DNA from: Dehalococcoidales bacterium
GTDB taxonomy: Bacteria; Chloroflexota; Dehalococcoidia; Dehalococcoidales; UBA2162
Assembly: GCA_002685815.1 (NCBI GenBank)
Contig: NYYM01000036.1
Span: forward strand, 1-16,792
DNA length: 16,792 nucleotides
Direction of reading: 5' to 3'
Shown: in pieces, positions 6,639 to 13,959 of the stretch
How the letters are laid out: the number at the start of each line of letters is the position of its first letter
How positions within the stretch are numbered: position 1 is the stretch's first letter
Position numbers and translations under genes: made by a program
Notes under the pieces: model-generated
What the model was told of the DNA's origin: nothing
What the model saw: only the letters and a program-made list of their open reading frames with translations
Database searches by the model: none

Positions 6639-6674
6639 GCTGATTAACGGTGAAATTAATAGTAGAGTGAAGAA

Positions 6675-7028
6675 ATGCGGAAGTGGTTGCGCAGAACTGG
6701 ATTAGTTACAGGTTCTTTGTCGGTAGGTTTACTCTCGTCACTGGCTGCCATGCCATTCCTGGTGGGCACTTATTCGGGTTCGGTTTCTGAGGAACCATCT
6801 CTGAGTTTCGGGATGGCAGTTGTGGTTCCGGGACTAACTATTGCTGTTAGTCTGGCCATCGCCTGGAAGTGGGAGCTTGTTGGCGGGAGTCTGCTTGTTT
6901 TGGATAGCCTCGTCTGGTTATTAGTTGCTTGGGCATTCTTTTACGTACCTCTCCAGTTTTGCTTGCCCCTCTTGGCTTCAGGGATTCTTTTTCTTGTTTC
7001 ATGGAGAATTGGAGGAGGATACTTCTAG
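6675..7028 (+). CDS. Hypothetical membrane protein (about four helices)
   Basis: A 117-residue protein that is almost entirely hydrophobic. It opens with a basic MRKWLRR, then predicted helices near residues 10-30, 44-64, 67-87 and 93-112. It has no signal cleavage site or catalytic motif I can name. The ATG at 6675 is preceded by a purine-rich AGTAGAGTGAAGAA. It follows an intrinsic terminator and is separated from the next gene by 123 nt, so it is probably a single-gene unit. Several short membrane families share this look; I do not assign one. Confidence 0.55.
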   Translation: MRKWLRRTGLVTGSLSVGLLSSLAAMPFLVGTYSGSVSEEPSLSFGMAVVVPGLTIAVSLAIAWKWELVGGSLLVLDSLVWLLVAWAFFYVPLQFCLPLLASGILFLVSWRIGGGYF

Positions 7029-7151
7029 GGAATAACCACTCCGCAATAGAATGGACTTTCACCCACCGCTGGAGTGAACTCCGATCATGAGATGAGACAT
7101 AGCAATATGTTAAAATGGAGAAAATAACAGGGCAAAAGGGAGGTATCCGTC

Positions 7152-8036
7152 TTGGACGTGCAGGTTGAAGAGTTTGACAGCGCAATAAGGCAGATTGTGC
7201 CTGAGAAAGCAACGCTGGAGCAGATTGGCGCTGGTTTCGGCTTTACCGAAGGTCCTCTCTGGCGCGGAGGTCATCTCCTTTTCAGTGATATACCCCGCAG
7301 CCGTATCGTTAAGCTGCGTACGCTCGGTGAGGGACCGGAGGTCACCACCTTTCGCAGCCCCAGCGGGAACTCAAACGGTCTGACACTGGACATGAGCGGA
7401 CGCCTAATCGCTTGCGAGCACGGTACGCGGCGGGTAACTCGCACCGAGGTGGATGGCTCTGTCGCGGCCCTGGCCGAACGATATCAGGGACACCGGCTCA
7501 ACAGCCCCAATGATGTAGTGGTCAGGTCTGACGGCAGCGTCTACTTCACCGACCCGTCTTTTGGACTAGGGACTCCCCCAAAATGGAAAGAACTGCCCTT
7601 CAACGGCGTGTTTCGTGTCGCTCCTGATGGCGAGTTGGTGCTGCTGGTGGACGATTTTGACCTGCCTAACGGGCTGGCTTTCTCTCCGGACGAGACCGTG
7701 CTCTATATCAATGATACCGCCAAGGGCCACATCCGTGCCTTTGATGTTAGCGAGGACGGCAGTATCAGCAACGGTCGGGTGCTCGTTGAGTTGAAAGGGG
7801 CAGAAGGGGGCAGACCGGACGGCATGAAAGTTGACGTGGAAGGCAACGTCTACTGCACTGGCCCCGGCGGATTCTGGATTACCCAGCCGGATGGTAAAAG
7901 CCTGGGCCGGGTAATGATGCAGGAGCTTCCGGCCAATCTCGCCTGGGGTGATCCGGACCGTCAAACGCTCTATTTTACCGCCCGCACCGGCATCTACCGC
8001 ATGAGATTATCAATTCCCGGAATAGTGGTACCCTAG
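7152..8036 (+). CDS. SMP-30/gluconolactonase/LRE-family lactonase
   Basis: A 294-residue six-bladed beta-propeller protein of the SMP-30/gluconolactonase family, which hydrolyses sugar lactones or related esters using one divalent metal. The metal ligands of the family are visible: Glu33 in FTEGPLW, Asn173 in DLPNGLAFSPDE and Asp223 in RPDG, with the substrate-side Asn120-Asp121 in NSPNDVVV. Repeats of the D-G and YFTD type mark the blades. The start is TTG at 7152, supported by GGGAGG seven bases upstream. No signal peptide is seen, so it should be cytoplasmic. The pol IV gene starts 20 nt after its stop, so they may share a transcript. The real substrate is not predictable. Confidence 0.88.
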   Translation: MDVQVEEFDSAIRQIVPEKATLEQIGAGFGFTEGPLWRGGHLLFSDIPRSRIVKLRTLGEGPEVTTFRSPSGNSNGLTLDMSGRLIACEHGTRRVTRTEVDGSVAALAERYQGHRLNSPNDVVVRSDGSVYFTDPSFGLGTPPKWKELPFNGVFRVAPDGELVLLVDDFDLPNGLAFSPDETVLYINDTAKGHIRAFDVSEDGSISNGRVLVELKGAEGGRPDGMKVDVEGNVYCTGPGGFWITQPDGKSLGRVMMQELPANLAWGDPDRQTLYFTARTGIYRMRLSIPGIVVP

Positions 8037-8055
8037 GCAGGCTCAGGGTAAGAGT

Positions 8056-9279
8056 ATGGCAGATACAAGCATAATACATATCGACCTTGACGCTTTCTTC
8101 GTCTCGGTGGAGCAGGTGTTCAACCCCGAACTCAAAGGTAAGCCGGTGGTAGTCGGCGGTAAGCCGGGGGGGCGGGGAGTAGTTGCCGCCGCTTCCTATG
8201 AGGCCAGGGCATTTGGTCTCCACTCGGCCATGCCCCTGAAAACAGCCAGCCGTCTCTGTCCCCATGCTATCTTCATCGAGGGCAGCTTTCCCCGATACCG
8301 TGAGGCCTCAAAAAAGTTTATGGCTATCCTGGCTGATTTTACCCCTTTTCTTGAGCCGGGCGGTCTTGATGAAGCTTATCTGGATGTAACCGGTTTTGAG
8401 TCTCTCCACGATTCTATTCACCGGATGGCGGTAAGTATCAGGCAACGGATACAGGACGAATTGGGCCTTTGCGCCTCTGTGGGTATTGCCAGCGGTAAAA
8501 TAATAGCTAAAGTTGCTTCTGAGCTCTCCAAGCCGGACGGCTTGATCGAAGTAGCCAGAGGAGAGGAGCAGGCATTTCTGGCCCCGCTCGGGGTGGGCAA
8601 ACTTCCCGGGGTCGGCAAAAAGGCTGAACGGACACTGGAACTGTTGGGCATAGATACAATAGGCAAACTCTCTGTCACTCCGGTTGCCGTCCTTAAAAGG
8701 CATCTGGGTGTCTCTGGTGAGGGTCTGCATCGCTCGGCCAATGGCATTGATGATAGAAAAGTGGAGACGTCCGGTGCTGCCAAGTCCATCAGCCGGGAAA
8801 CTACTTTTGGCAAAGACACCAGAAACCGCGTTTACTTGAAGGCAACGCTGCGTTATCTTGGTGAGAGGGTGGGGGCTGACCTCCGCCGCCAGGGCAAGCA
8901 GGCAAAGAGCATCAACCTGAAGCTGAGATATGCCGATTTTACCACCCTCACTCGCAGCCATACCCCGCCCCAGGCCACCGACGGCGACCTGATGATTTTC
9001 CAGACCGGACTAAAATTACTGGACAAAGCGCTGGCTGCGGAAAAGCAGCCGGTACGCCTCATCGGTATCGGGGTATCAAATCTGGTCGAGGCAGGGGGGC
9101 AACTGGCCATGCTGGACTCATCGGCCCAGAGACAGGTACAACTAAATAAGACCATTGATCGCATCCGCCAGAAATACGGCTTCACCTCCATCCAGACCGG
9201 CCAGACCCTACTTCTCAAGGACCTGTATTCCGAAAAGAACAAGGACTATAATCTCCACACGCCCAGTCTGTCGAGGTAG
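8056..9279 (+). CDS. dinB: DNA polymerase IV (Y-family translesion polymerase)
   Basis: A 407-residue Y-family polymerase. Near the N-terminus IDLDAFFVSVEQ gives the first metal Asp10 and the steric-gate Phe15; the second catalytic pair is Asp105-Glu106 in LDEAYLDVTG. The thumb has KLPGVGKKAERTLELLGI (helix-hairpin-helix), and the little-finger domain fills the last 120 residues. The C-terminal stretch GQTLLLKDLY could be a clamp-binding peptide. Unusually, the bases before the catalytic pair read PGG rather than the usual PLS, replacing the conserved Ser with Gly103. The ATG at 8056 has only a weak site (GGGTAAGAG), consistent with read-through from the upstream lactonase. No LexA-type box (GAAC-N4-GTTC) lies before it. 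Confidence 0.93.
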   Translation: MADTSIIHIDLDAFFVSVEQVFNPELKGKPVVVGGKPGGRGVVAAASYEARAFGLHSAMPLKTASRLCPHAIFIEGSFPRYREASKKFMAILADFTPFLEPGGLDEAYLDVTGFESLHDSIHRMAVSIRQRIQDELGLCASVGIASGKIIAKVASELSKPDGLIEVARGEEQAFLAPLGVGKLPGVGKKAERTLELLGIDTIGKLSVTPVAVLKRHLGVSGEGLHRSANGIDDRKVETSGAAKSISRETTFGKDTRNRVYLKATLRYLGERVGADLRRQGKQAKSINLKLRYADFTTLTRSHTPPQATDGDLMIFQTGLKLLDKALAAEKQPVRLIGIGVSNLVEAGGQLAMLDSSAQRQVQLNKTIDRIRQKYGFTSIQTGQTLLLKDLYSEKNKDYNLHTPSLSR

Positions 9280-9283
9280 GGAC

Positions 9284-10384
9284 TTACCGCTTTCCTTCAG
9301 AATCTGGTCTATCGGAAAGAAAGGGGGGAGGTGCGTCATCGGGGCGGTCAAAAGTGAGGTGCCGCACGGGGTAGTTTATGGTTATCCCCTCCTGGTCGAA
9401 GCGGGCTTTGAGACGCTTGATCAGCTCACTCTTCACCCGGAAAGAAGCGATTCTGTCCTTCGCCTGCAGCCAGACCCAGAAGTTAATGTTGGAATCGGCG
9501 AATTCGTCAAAACCAAACCAGGGCTCGAAAGTCTTTATTGCTTCGTCAAGATCGTCAATCACCTCTTGAGCCACTTCTATGGCTATTCTCTCGACCTGGG
9601 CCAGGTCGCTGCTGTAGCTGACGCCCCCGCTGACAATTACTCCCATATCCATTGACGGACCATAGTAGTTGGTAATGACACTGTCAGCCAGGCGGGAGTT
9701 GGGCACGATAACCATATTGTTGAAAGAGGTACGAATCCGGGTGCTGCGCCAGCCTATGTTGGTGACATAGCCTCTCACGGCGCCATCGTCCAGTTCGATG
9801 TAATCCCCCTCCCTCACCACGTGGTCGACCACAATTTGGGTACCGGCAAAAAAGTTGCTCAAAGTCGGTTGCAGGGCCAGGGCGATCGCCAGACCGCCAA
9901 TTCCCAGGCCAGCTATCAGAGGGCTGACAGATATTCCCAGGTAGTCCAGCAGCACCAGCAGGCCGACAATGTAGGCCAGAATTACAACAAATCTTTGGGC
10001 AAGACGGTTAAGGCTCCGGCGAACCCTTACCCGTTGCAGGTACCAGGACAGTAGCACCTGTCCGATGCGAGCGATAGCGTATGTGACCAGGGCAATTATT
10101 CCGGCAATGGCCGCCTTCCCCAGAACTCCCATCCAGAGTTCCAGGTAGGAAAGAGAGCTCAGGGCCAGCAGAAGCCCCTCGAATACCACCAGAAGGAAAA
10201 GGGGTCTGGACAAACTCTGCAGCAACTGGGGTAGCAAAGCCGTTCTCTTATTCCCCGCTACCTTCCGCCGGACCAGCCGTGACACAAGCAGGACAAGCCA
10301 TGCAACCAGGACCGAACTTACCAGTATTCCGGCCGCCCAGGCCACCTCAAGCAAAAGAGAACCGGTAACGAATTCTGGCCGCAT
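9284..10384 (-). CDS. MscS-family mechanosensitive channel
   Basis: A 366-residue protein with about five hydrophobic segments (near residues 12-36, 60-80, 88-110, 128-150 and 155-180), the last being the Gly/Ala-rich pore helix with AGLGIGGLAIALALQPTLSN, typical of MscS TM3. The beta domain follows (REGDYIELDDGAVRGYVTNI and NNMVIVPNSRLA), then the alpha/beta domain and a Pro- and charge-rich tail. These channels release solutes on hypo-osmotic shock. It is longer than E. coli MscS by about 80 residues because of two extra N-terminal helices. The ATG at 10384 is preceded by GGGGG nine bases away. Its stop lies four nt from the dinB stop, tail to tail, leaving no room for a separate terminator. 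Confidence 0.9.
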   Translation of the reverse strand: MRPEFVTGSLLLEVAWAAGILVSSVLVAWLVLLVSRLVRRKVAGNKRTALLPQLLQSLSRPLFLLVVFEGLLLALSSLSYLELWMGVLGKAAIAGIIALVTYAIARIGQVLLSWYLQRVRVRRSLNRLAQRFVVILAYIVGLLVLLDYLGISVSPLIAGLGIGGLAIALALQPTLSNFFAGTQIVVDHVVREGDYIELDDGAVRGYVTNIGWRSTRIRTSFNNMVIVPNSRLADSVITNYYGPSMDMGVIVSGGVSYSSDLAQVERIAIEVAQEVIDDLDEAIKTFEPWFGFDEFADSNINFWVWLQAKDRIASFRVKSELIKRLKARFDQEGITINYPVRHLTFDRPDDAPPPFLSDRPDSEGKR

Positions 10385-10407
10385 TATTATCTACCCCCGT
10401 AATCAAT

Positions 10408-10436
10408 AATCTAAGCAGTCTGACTAGTTTTGTCAA
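10408..10436 (-). promoter_or_regulatory. Promoter of the MscS-type channel gene
   Basis: On the minus strand TTGACA (10431-10436) and TAGATT (10408-10413) are 17 nt apart. Initiation near 10401 gives a leader of about 17 nt with the GGGGG ribosome site. Confidence 0.7.
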
Positions 10437-10455
10437 ACTTCCTGCCTTAAACCAT

Positions 10456-10485
10456 TTGTTTTCTGCCCGGATAATTATGTATAAT
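10456..10485 (+). promoter_or_regulatory. Promoter of the branched-chain aminotransferase gene
   Basis: TTGTTT (10456-10461), an 18-nt spacer and consensus TATAAT (10480-10485). The -10 box overlaps an in-frame ATG at 10484, so that ATG would not be on the transcript; this decides the start in favour of 10517. Confidence 0.65.
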
Positions 10486-10516
10486 GAGCACTAACCGAGA
10501 GAGGAGACAGCAAAAG

Positions 10517-11428
10517 ATGCCATCGTTTGCCTTTTACAAAAACGAGTTTGTTCCCTTGTCTGAAGCCAACATGTCGGTGATGACTAATTTCATTCACTAC
10601 GGTACAGGCGTATTTGAGGGCATCAGGGGTAATTGGAATGCCGAAAACAAGAGGAGCTACCTGTTCTGTCTAAAAGAACACTATGAGCGGTTGCATCAGG
10701 GATGCCAGGTACTCAAGATGGAGCTTCCTTACAGTGTCGACGAAATGTGCCGCATAACCGTCGAACTGGTTGAAAAGTGCGGCTTTGAGGAAAATGTCTA
10801 TATCCGCCCCCTGGCTTACAAAAGTGCCGAGGCCCTGGGTGTCCGGCTCCATGACCTGGAGTGTGATTTCACGGTCTTTGCCTTTCCCTGGGGGCCCTAC
10901 CTGCCGGATAAAGTAAGGTGCTGTGTTTCATCCTGGCGCTTCCCGAATGGAATACCCCGGGCCAAGCTCACCGGGCTCTACGTCACCAACGCCCTGGCCA
11001 AGACGGACGCAATCGAGACCGGCTTCGATGAAGCGATTATGCTTACTTCGGACGGCTATGTCGCCGAAGGCAGCGGAGAAAATATCTTTCTGGTGATTAA
11101 TGGTGAACTGGTAACTCCGGCCAGCTATGACGGGATCTTGATGGGAATTACCCGTAATAAGGTGATGGAATTGGCCGAAGCCGAACTGGGTATTAAGACC
11201 GTGGAGAGGCATGTTGACCGCGTCGAGCTTTATAACGTTAGCGAGTGCTTCCTCACCGGAACTGCGGCCAACATAACCCCGGTATCCGAGATTGACAATC
11301 GCAGGATAGGTGACGGTGAAATCGGCCAGATAACCGAGAAACTGCAGAATATTTATTCCGACGTAATTCGGGGCAACAACCCGAAGTATCTGAACTGGTG
11401 CACGCCAGCTAAACGAAAGGGCCGTTAG
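10517..11428 (+). CDS. ilvE: Branched-chain amino acid aminotransferase (class IV PLP enzyme)
   Basis: A fold-type IV PLP aminotransferase of 303 residues that interconverts Val, Leu, Ile and their 2-oxo acids. Visible landmarks are the early FIHYGTGVFEGIRG (about 25-38), Arg58 in HYERLH for the phosphate, the PLP lysine Lys150 in PRAKLTGLYVTNALAK, and Glu184 in GYVAEGSGENIF. The usual GNY after the lysine is GLY here. The start at 10517 is preferred over ATG 10484 because GAGGAG lies about ten bases before it and the 10484 codon falls within the -10 box. The end bears a basic tail AKRKGR. D-amino acid transaminase and aminodeoxychorismate lyase share the fold, but length and motifs favour IlvE. 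Confidence 0.87.
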   Translation: MPSFAFYKNEFVPLSEANMSVMTNFIHYGTGVFEGIRGNWNAENKRSYLFCLKEHYERLHQGCQVLKMELPYSVDEMCRITVELVEKCGFEENVYIRPLAYKSAEALGVRLHDLECDFTVFAFPWGPYLPDKVRCCVSSWRFPNGIPRAKLTGLYVTNALAKTDAIETGFDEAIMLTSDGYVAEGSGENIFLVINGELVTPASYDGILMGITRNKVMELAEAELGIKTVERHVDRVELYNVSECFLTGTAANITPVSEIDNRRIGDGEIGQITEKLQNIYSDVIRGNNPKYLNWCTPAKRKGR

Positions 11429-11439
11429 CGGAAGCGTTG

Positions 11440-11944
11440 GTGACGGGGGTTGTGAACGGACTTATCGCCGTAATTGTCGCTTAGCTGCTTGGCTCCATTC
11501 CCGCTGCATACATCATTACTCGGCTAAGAACGGGCAAAGACATCCGTCAGTTGGGTGGGGGTAATGTAGGCACCTTCAATGTCTTTCGGGAGGTCGGTTC
11601 CGAGGCGGCTATTCTTACTGCTGTTGTTGATATCGGTAAAGGGGCCGCCGCTGTTTTCATAACTAGCTGGCTGTTTAACTTTCCTCCGATGCACGCGATA
11701 GGTGTCCCCCAACTCTTTGTGTTGGCAGCCGTGACCGGGCATATCTGGTATCTCTACCTGAAATTCAGTGGCGGTAACGGCCTGATTTCTGGAAGAATCG
11801 TGGCTTTTCGGTGTCTTCTTCGTTATCCTGGGACTAATACTGGTGTTTAACTTCCTACCCACTGCCAGAGCCGCCCTGGCTGCGGCCGGAAGTGGAAATA
11901 ACCTCTTGACCGAACTCTTGCACCGGGACAAAGTCAAGAAATAG
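11440..11944 (+). pseudogene. plsY-like glycerol-3-phosphate acyltransferase, disrupted
   Basis: From a GTG at 11440 the frame gives TGVVNGLIAVIVA, a TAG stop at 11482-11484, and then LLGSIPAAYIITRL, GKDIRQLGGGNVGTFNVFREVG, DIGKGAAAV and GHIWYLYLKFSGGNG. These follow the order of PlsY motifs (GSIPxxY; SGNxGxxNxxR; GHxxPxxxxFxGGKG). The final motif has Asn in place of the Lys of GGKG. Shortly after 11785 the reading shifts by one base: the frame ESWLFGVFFVILGLILVFN then carries the last membrane helix and tail to a TAG at 11942-11944. So there is at least one nonsense codon and one frameshift, and the total is about 30 residues shorter than usual PlsY. PlsY makes lysophosphatidic acid from acyl-phosphate; an intact copy is presumably elsewhere. 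Confidence 0.8.
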
Positions 11945-11957
11945 ACAGACGGGTTAG

Positions 11958-12599
11958 CTAGGCTACCTGCCTGATGACACCGATGACCTTGCCCTGGATC
12001 TCGACATTGTCCGGCTCAACAAATATCGGTTTCATCTGGCTATTGGACGGCTGAAGCCGGATGCGCTTTGGTTCACGATAGACCTTTTTCAAGGTGACCT
12101 CTTTTTCGGCTTTGAGCCATACGGCCGCCATCTCCCCATTCTCCACCACGTTCACAGACTGCATCAGGACGATATCACCATCATTAATCAAGGAATCTAC
12201 CATTGACAGACCCTTCACTCTGAGGGCGAAAACCCCTTCCCTGCCCCGGGTCAGTTCTTCGGTTACCTCCAGTATCTCTGAGGAATCAGTTACGTCCCAG
12301 GTGTCGGGAGTAGGCACCGGTATGGGTTCACCGGCAGCTATCTGACCAATAACGGACACCTTCACGGTGCGTCCCCTGGCAGGAAATTGATCGACCAACT
12401 CGATACCGCGGGAAATCCCCGGATGACGGCGAATATAGCCCTCCCGTTCAAGTATGGCCAGGTTATAGTCAACCACCGAAGTCGAGCTAATCCCGCAACC
12501 GCTTACTATGTCCCTGACGGTGGGGGGGTAGCTCCTGTCCAGCCAGAACCGGTTGACAAAATCAATAATATGCCGCTGCCTGGATGAGAGCGTTTTCAC
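11958..12599 (-). CDS. lexA: LexA SOS repressor
   Basis: A 213-residue LexA. An N-terminal winged helix (residues 1-70, SSRQRHIIDFV, YPPTVRDI, GISSTSVVDYNLAIL) binds DNA; the self-cleavage site is Ala89-Gly90 in IGQIAAGEPI; the catalytic dyad is Ser132 in VKGLSMVDSL and Lys171 in EVTLKKVY. All key residues are intact, so RecA-stimulated autocleavage should work. The start is GTG at 12599 (AGGA six bases upstream). Its promoter carries GAAC-N4-GTTC boxes over the -10, so it is autoregulated. The stop is 13 nt from the end of the plsY pseudogene on the opposite strand. Confidence 0.96.
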   Translation of the reverse strand: MKTLSSRQRHIIDFVNRFWLDRSYPPTVRDIVSGCGISSTSVVDYNLAILEREGYIRRHPGISRGIELVDQFPARGRTVKVSVIGQIAAGEPIPVPTPDTWDVTDSSEILEVTEELTRGREGVFALRVKGLSMVDSLINDGDIVLMQSVNVVENGEMAAVWLKAEKEVTLKKVYREPKRIRLQPSNSQMKPIFVEPDNVEIQGKVIGVIRQVA

Positions 12600-12631
12600 C
12601 TTTGTCCTCGTAAAGTACTCATATTTGTACC

Positions 12632-12678
12632 GAACATCTGTTCTATAGAACTATATTACTAATTCGGCAATTTGTCAA
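12632..12678 (-). promoter_or_regulatory. lexA promoter with overlapping SOS boxes
   Basis: On the minus strand TTGACA (12673-12678) and TATAGT (12650-12655) are 17 nt apart. Two overlapping Gram-positive-type boxes, GAAC-ATCT-GTTC (12632-12643) and GTTC-TATA-GAAC (12640-12651), share the central GTTC and cover the predicted start point and part of the -10 box. Binding by LexA would block initiation. The first box is extended by flanking C (CGAAC), as in strong sites. Confidence 0.8.
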
Positions 12679-12881
12679 GAGTCAAAGCGGCTTTATAGGT
12701 CGTTTGCTTCCTGCTATGTCAATCCGGTTCTTGCCTCGGAGAGAGTGTTTGTAACACATGAGCCCTTTTGGTCGTAATACTTAGTAGTTTGGTACTTTCA
12801 TCCCGGTGGCTGGAACCTATACTATCTAATCAAGCAGCAGGTACAGCAGTTGGCAACAAGAAAGGAAGATAAGATCGAAAA

Positions 12882-13139
12882 ATGATTGTAGAATTCAGTA
12901 TGATCAAAATGCACTCGCAGGCAGGGCATGACATATTTCAAAACGTAGAGCTTCCCTGGCCGATTGCCGACATTATACTTCAGCATCATGAGAGACTGGA
13001 CGGTTCCGGATATCCCCGAGGATTGGCCTGCAAGGACATCCTGTTATCGGCCAGGATCATCACCGTCGCCGATGTGATAGAGGCGATGGCTTCTCATCGG
13101 CCGTACAGACCCGCTTTGGGTATTGACAAAGCCCTGGAA
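12882..13139 (+). pseudogene. HD-GYP domain fragment
   Basis: From ATG 12882 the frame gives FSMIKMHSQAGHDIFQNVE, PWPIADIILQHHERLDGSGYPR, then SARIITVADVIEAMASHRPYRP, the central and distal part of an HD-GYP cyclic-di-GMP phosphodiesterase. The diagnostic HHxxxDGxGYP (residues 35-45) is intact. Upstream, the HD metal motif (HDIGK-like) is missing and no trace of it is visible in 12656-12881. Downstream, the family resemblance stops near residue 86, before the usual NRGxxYDP. About 70 residues are lost at the front and some 30 at the end. The frame stays open into the following SnoaL-like protein, so the fragment may be translated as a fused leader, but a separate ribosome site serves that gene. 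Confidence 0.7.
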
Positions 13140-13178
13140 TTCAGTATCGTTCAATGTAAAATAGGAATGGAGGAAACG

Positions 13179-13586
13179 ATGTCAGAAGAAAACAAGGCTG
13201 TCGTCAGGAAGTATTACGAGTTGCTGGATAAGGGAGATATGGAAGGCATGATGGGGCTCTTCTCGGATACCATTGCCTGGCGTTTCACCGGGATGGGGGA
13301 ACTCGATAAAAAAGGTCTGGAGGGGCTCATTCAGGGATTCGGGGGTGCCTTCCCTGACATGTGCCATACCATTGATTTGGTGGTGGCAGAGGGAGACGTG
13401 GTAGCTACCTCGCTTACGTTCGCCGGCACTCACAACGGGGAGTTAATGGGCATCCCTCCCAGCGGCAAGAAAGTGGAGGTCCGTGGCATGAATATGTATC
13501 GCATCGCCGGGGGTAAGATTGTGGATGCGGAGACTGTCGTTGACATGATGGCCCTGATGCAGCAGATTGGCGCTATCCCTTCCTAA
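13179..13586 (+). CDS. SnoaL-like / ester-cyclase-type NTF2-fold protein
   Basis: A 135-residue NTF2-like fold protein. It begins MSEENKAVVRKYYELLDKGD, the typical first helix, continues to DTIAWRFTG, then GGAFPDMCHTIDLVVAEGDVV and ends with MNMYRIAGGKIVDAETVVD. The pattern VAEGDVVATSLTFAGTHNGELMGIPPSGKKVEVRG is characteristic of the SnoaL-like polyketide cyclase and ester cyclase group (PF07366). Substrate unknown. The start is ATG 13179 with GGAGGAAACG just before it, though the frame is open to 12882 through the HD-GYP fragment. No terminator is evident after its stop. Confidence 0.8.
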   Translation: MSEENKAVVRKYYELLDKGDMEGMMGLFSDTIAWRFTGMGELDKKGLEGLIQGFGGAFPDMCHTIDLVVAEGDVVATSLTFAGTHNGELMGIPPSGKKVEVRGMNMYRIAGGKIVDAETVVDMMALMQQIGAIPS

Positions 13587-13716
13587 AGCTAAGAAACGCT
13601 TCATTGGGTAAGCTATCGAGGCAAATCCGAATCAGCGTACCCGACACTGTCGCCGAGCAAACGGAGAACCGTTCATTCTATTCCAGACGATGAGAGGTTC
13701 TCTTATTTGTCTATGA

Positions 13717-13959
13717 TTATGAGCCCATCATTTTCATACCACCCACGATTTGCTCGTCATCTTTGGCTACAAGAGACTGCCCCGGCGTATGTCCCACGAA
13801 GATTTTCATCTTCCCTTCGTTGCGAGGTAAGCCAGGGCCAAAGACGGAAAGCTCGCCAATTGGCAACGGGACTCGTCGAAGGACAACTGGCGTTAAGTTT
13901 GAACTACCCGGACCATCCGTAATATGATAAAATACCCTGAAACAGTAAACTATTGGTGA
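13717..13959 (-). pseudogene. Possible remnant of a metallo-beta-lactamase-fold protein
   Basis: On the minus strand an open stretch without a good start ends at TAA 13717-13719. Its end reads LPRNEGKMKIFVGHTPGQSL, then VAKDDEQIVGG and MKMMGS. The GHTPGQSLV followed by DDEQIV recalls the metal-ligand loop HTPGHxxGS and the strand after it in MBL-fold hydrolases. There is no adequate start, no HxHxDH motif in view, and the stop comes early. It may be a scrap of a deleted gene or chance. Confidence 0.3.

Noticed and set aside
6473-6674. A full T-box riboswitch
   Set aside because: Only a short T-box-like run is seen. No stem I with a specifier loop could be drawn, and the next gene is not a synthetase, transporter of known type or biosynthetic enzyme.
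7071-7082. GGAGT-GA-ACTCC palindrome ahead of the lactonase gene as an operator
   Set aside because: Short, more than 65 nt before the start, and not tied to a clear promoter; could be chance.
8308-8961. A 217-codon minus-strand frame inside dinB
   Set aside because: Shadow of the polymerase gene, whose catalytic motifs are clear in the plus frame.
13671-13680. GAACCGTTC as a LexA box
   Set aside because: The half-sites are one base apart rather than four, so it does not fit the SOS motif.
13707-13922. A 71-codon plus-strand frame starting MSMIMSPSF
   Set aside because: No ribosome site and odd composition; the opposite strand looks more protein-like, though it too is weak.
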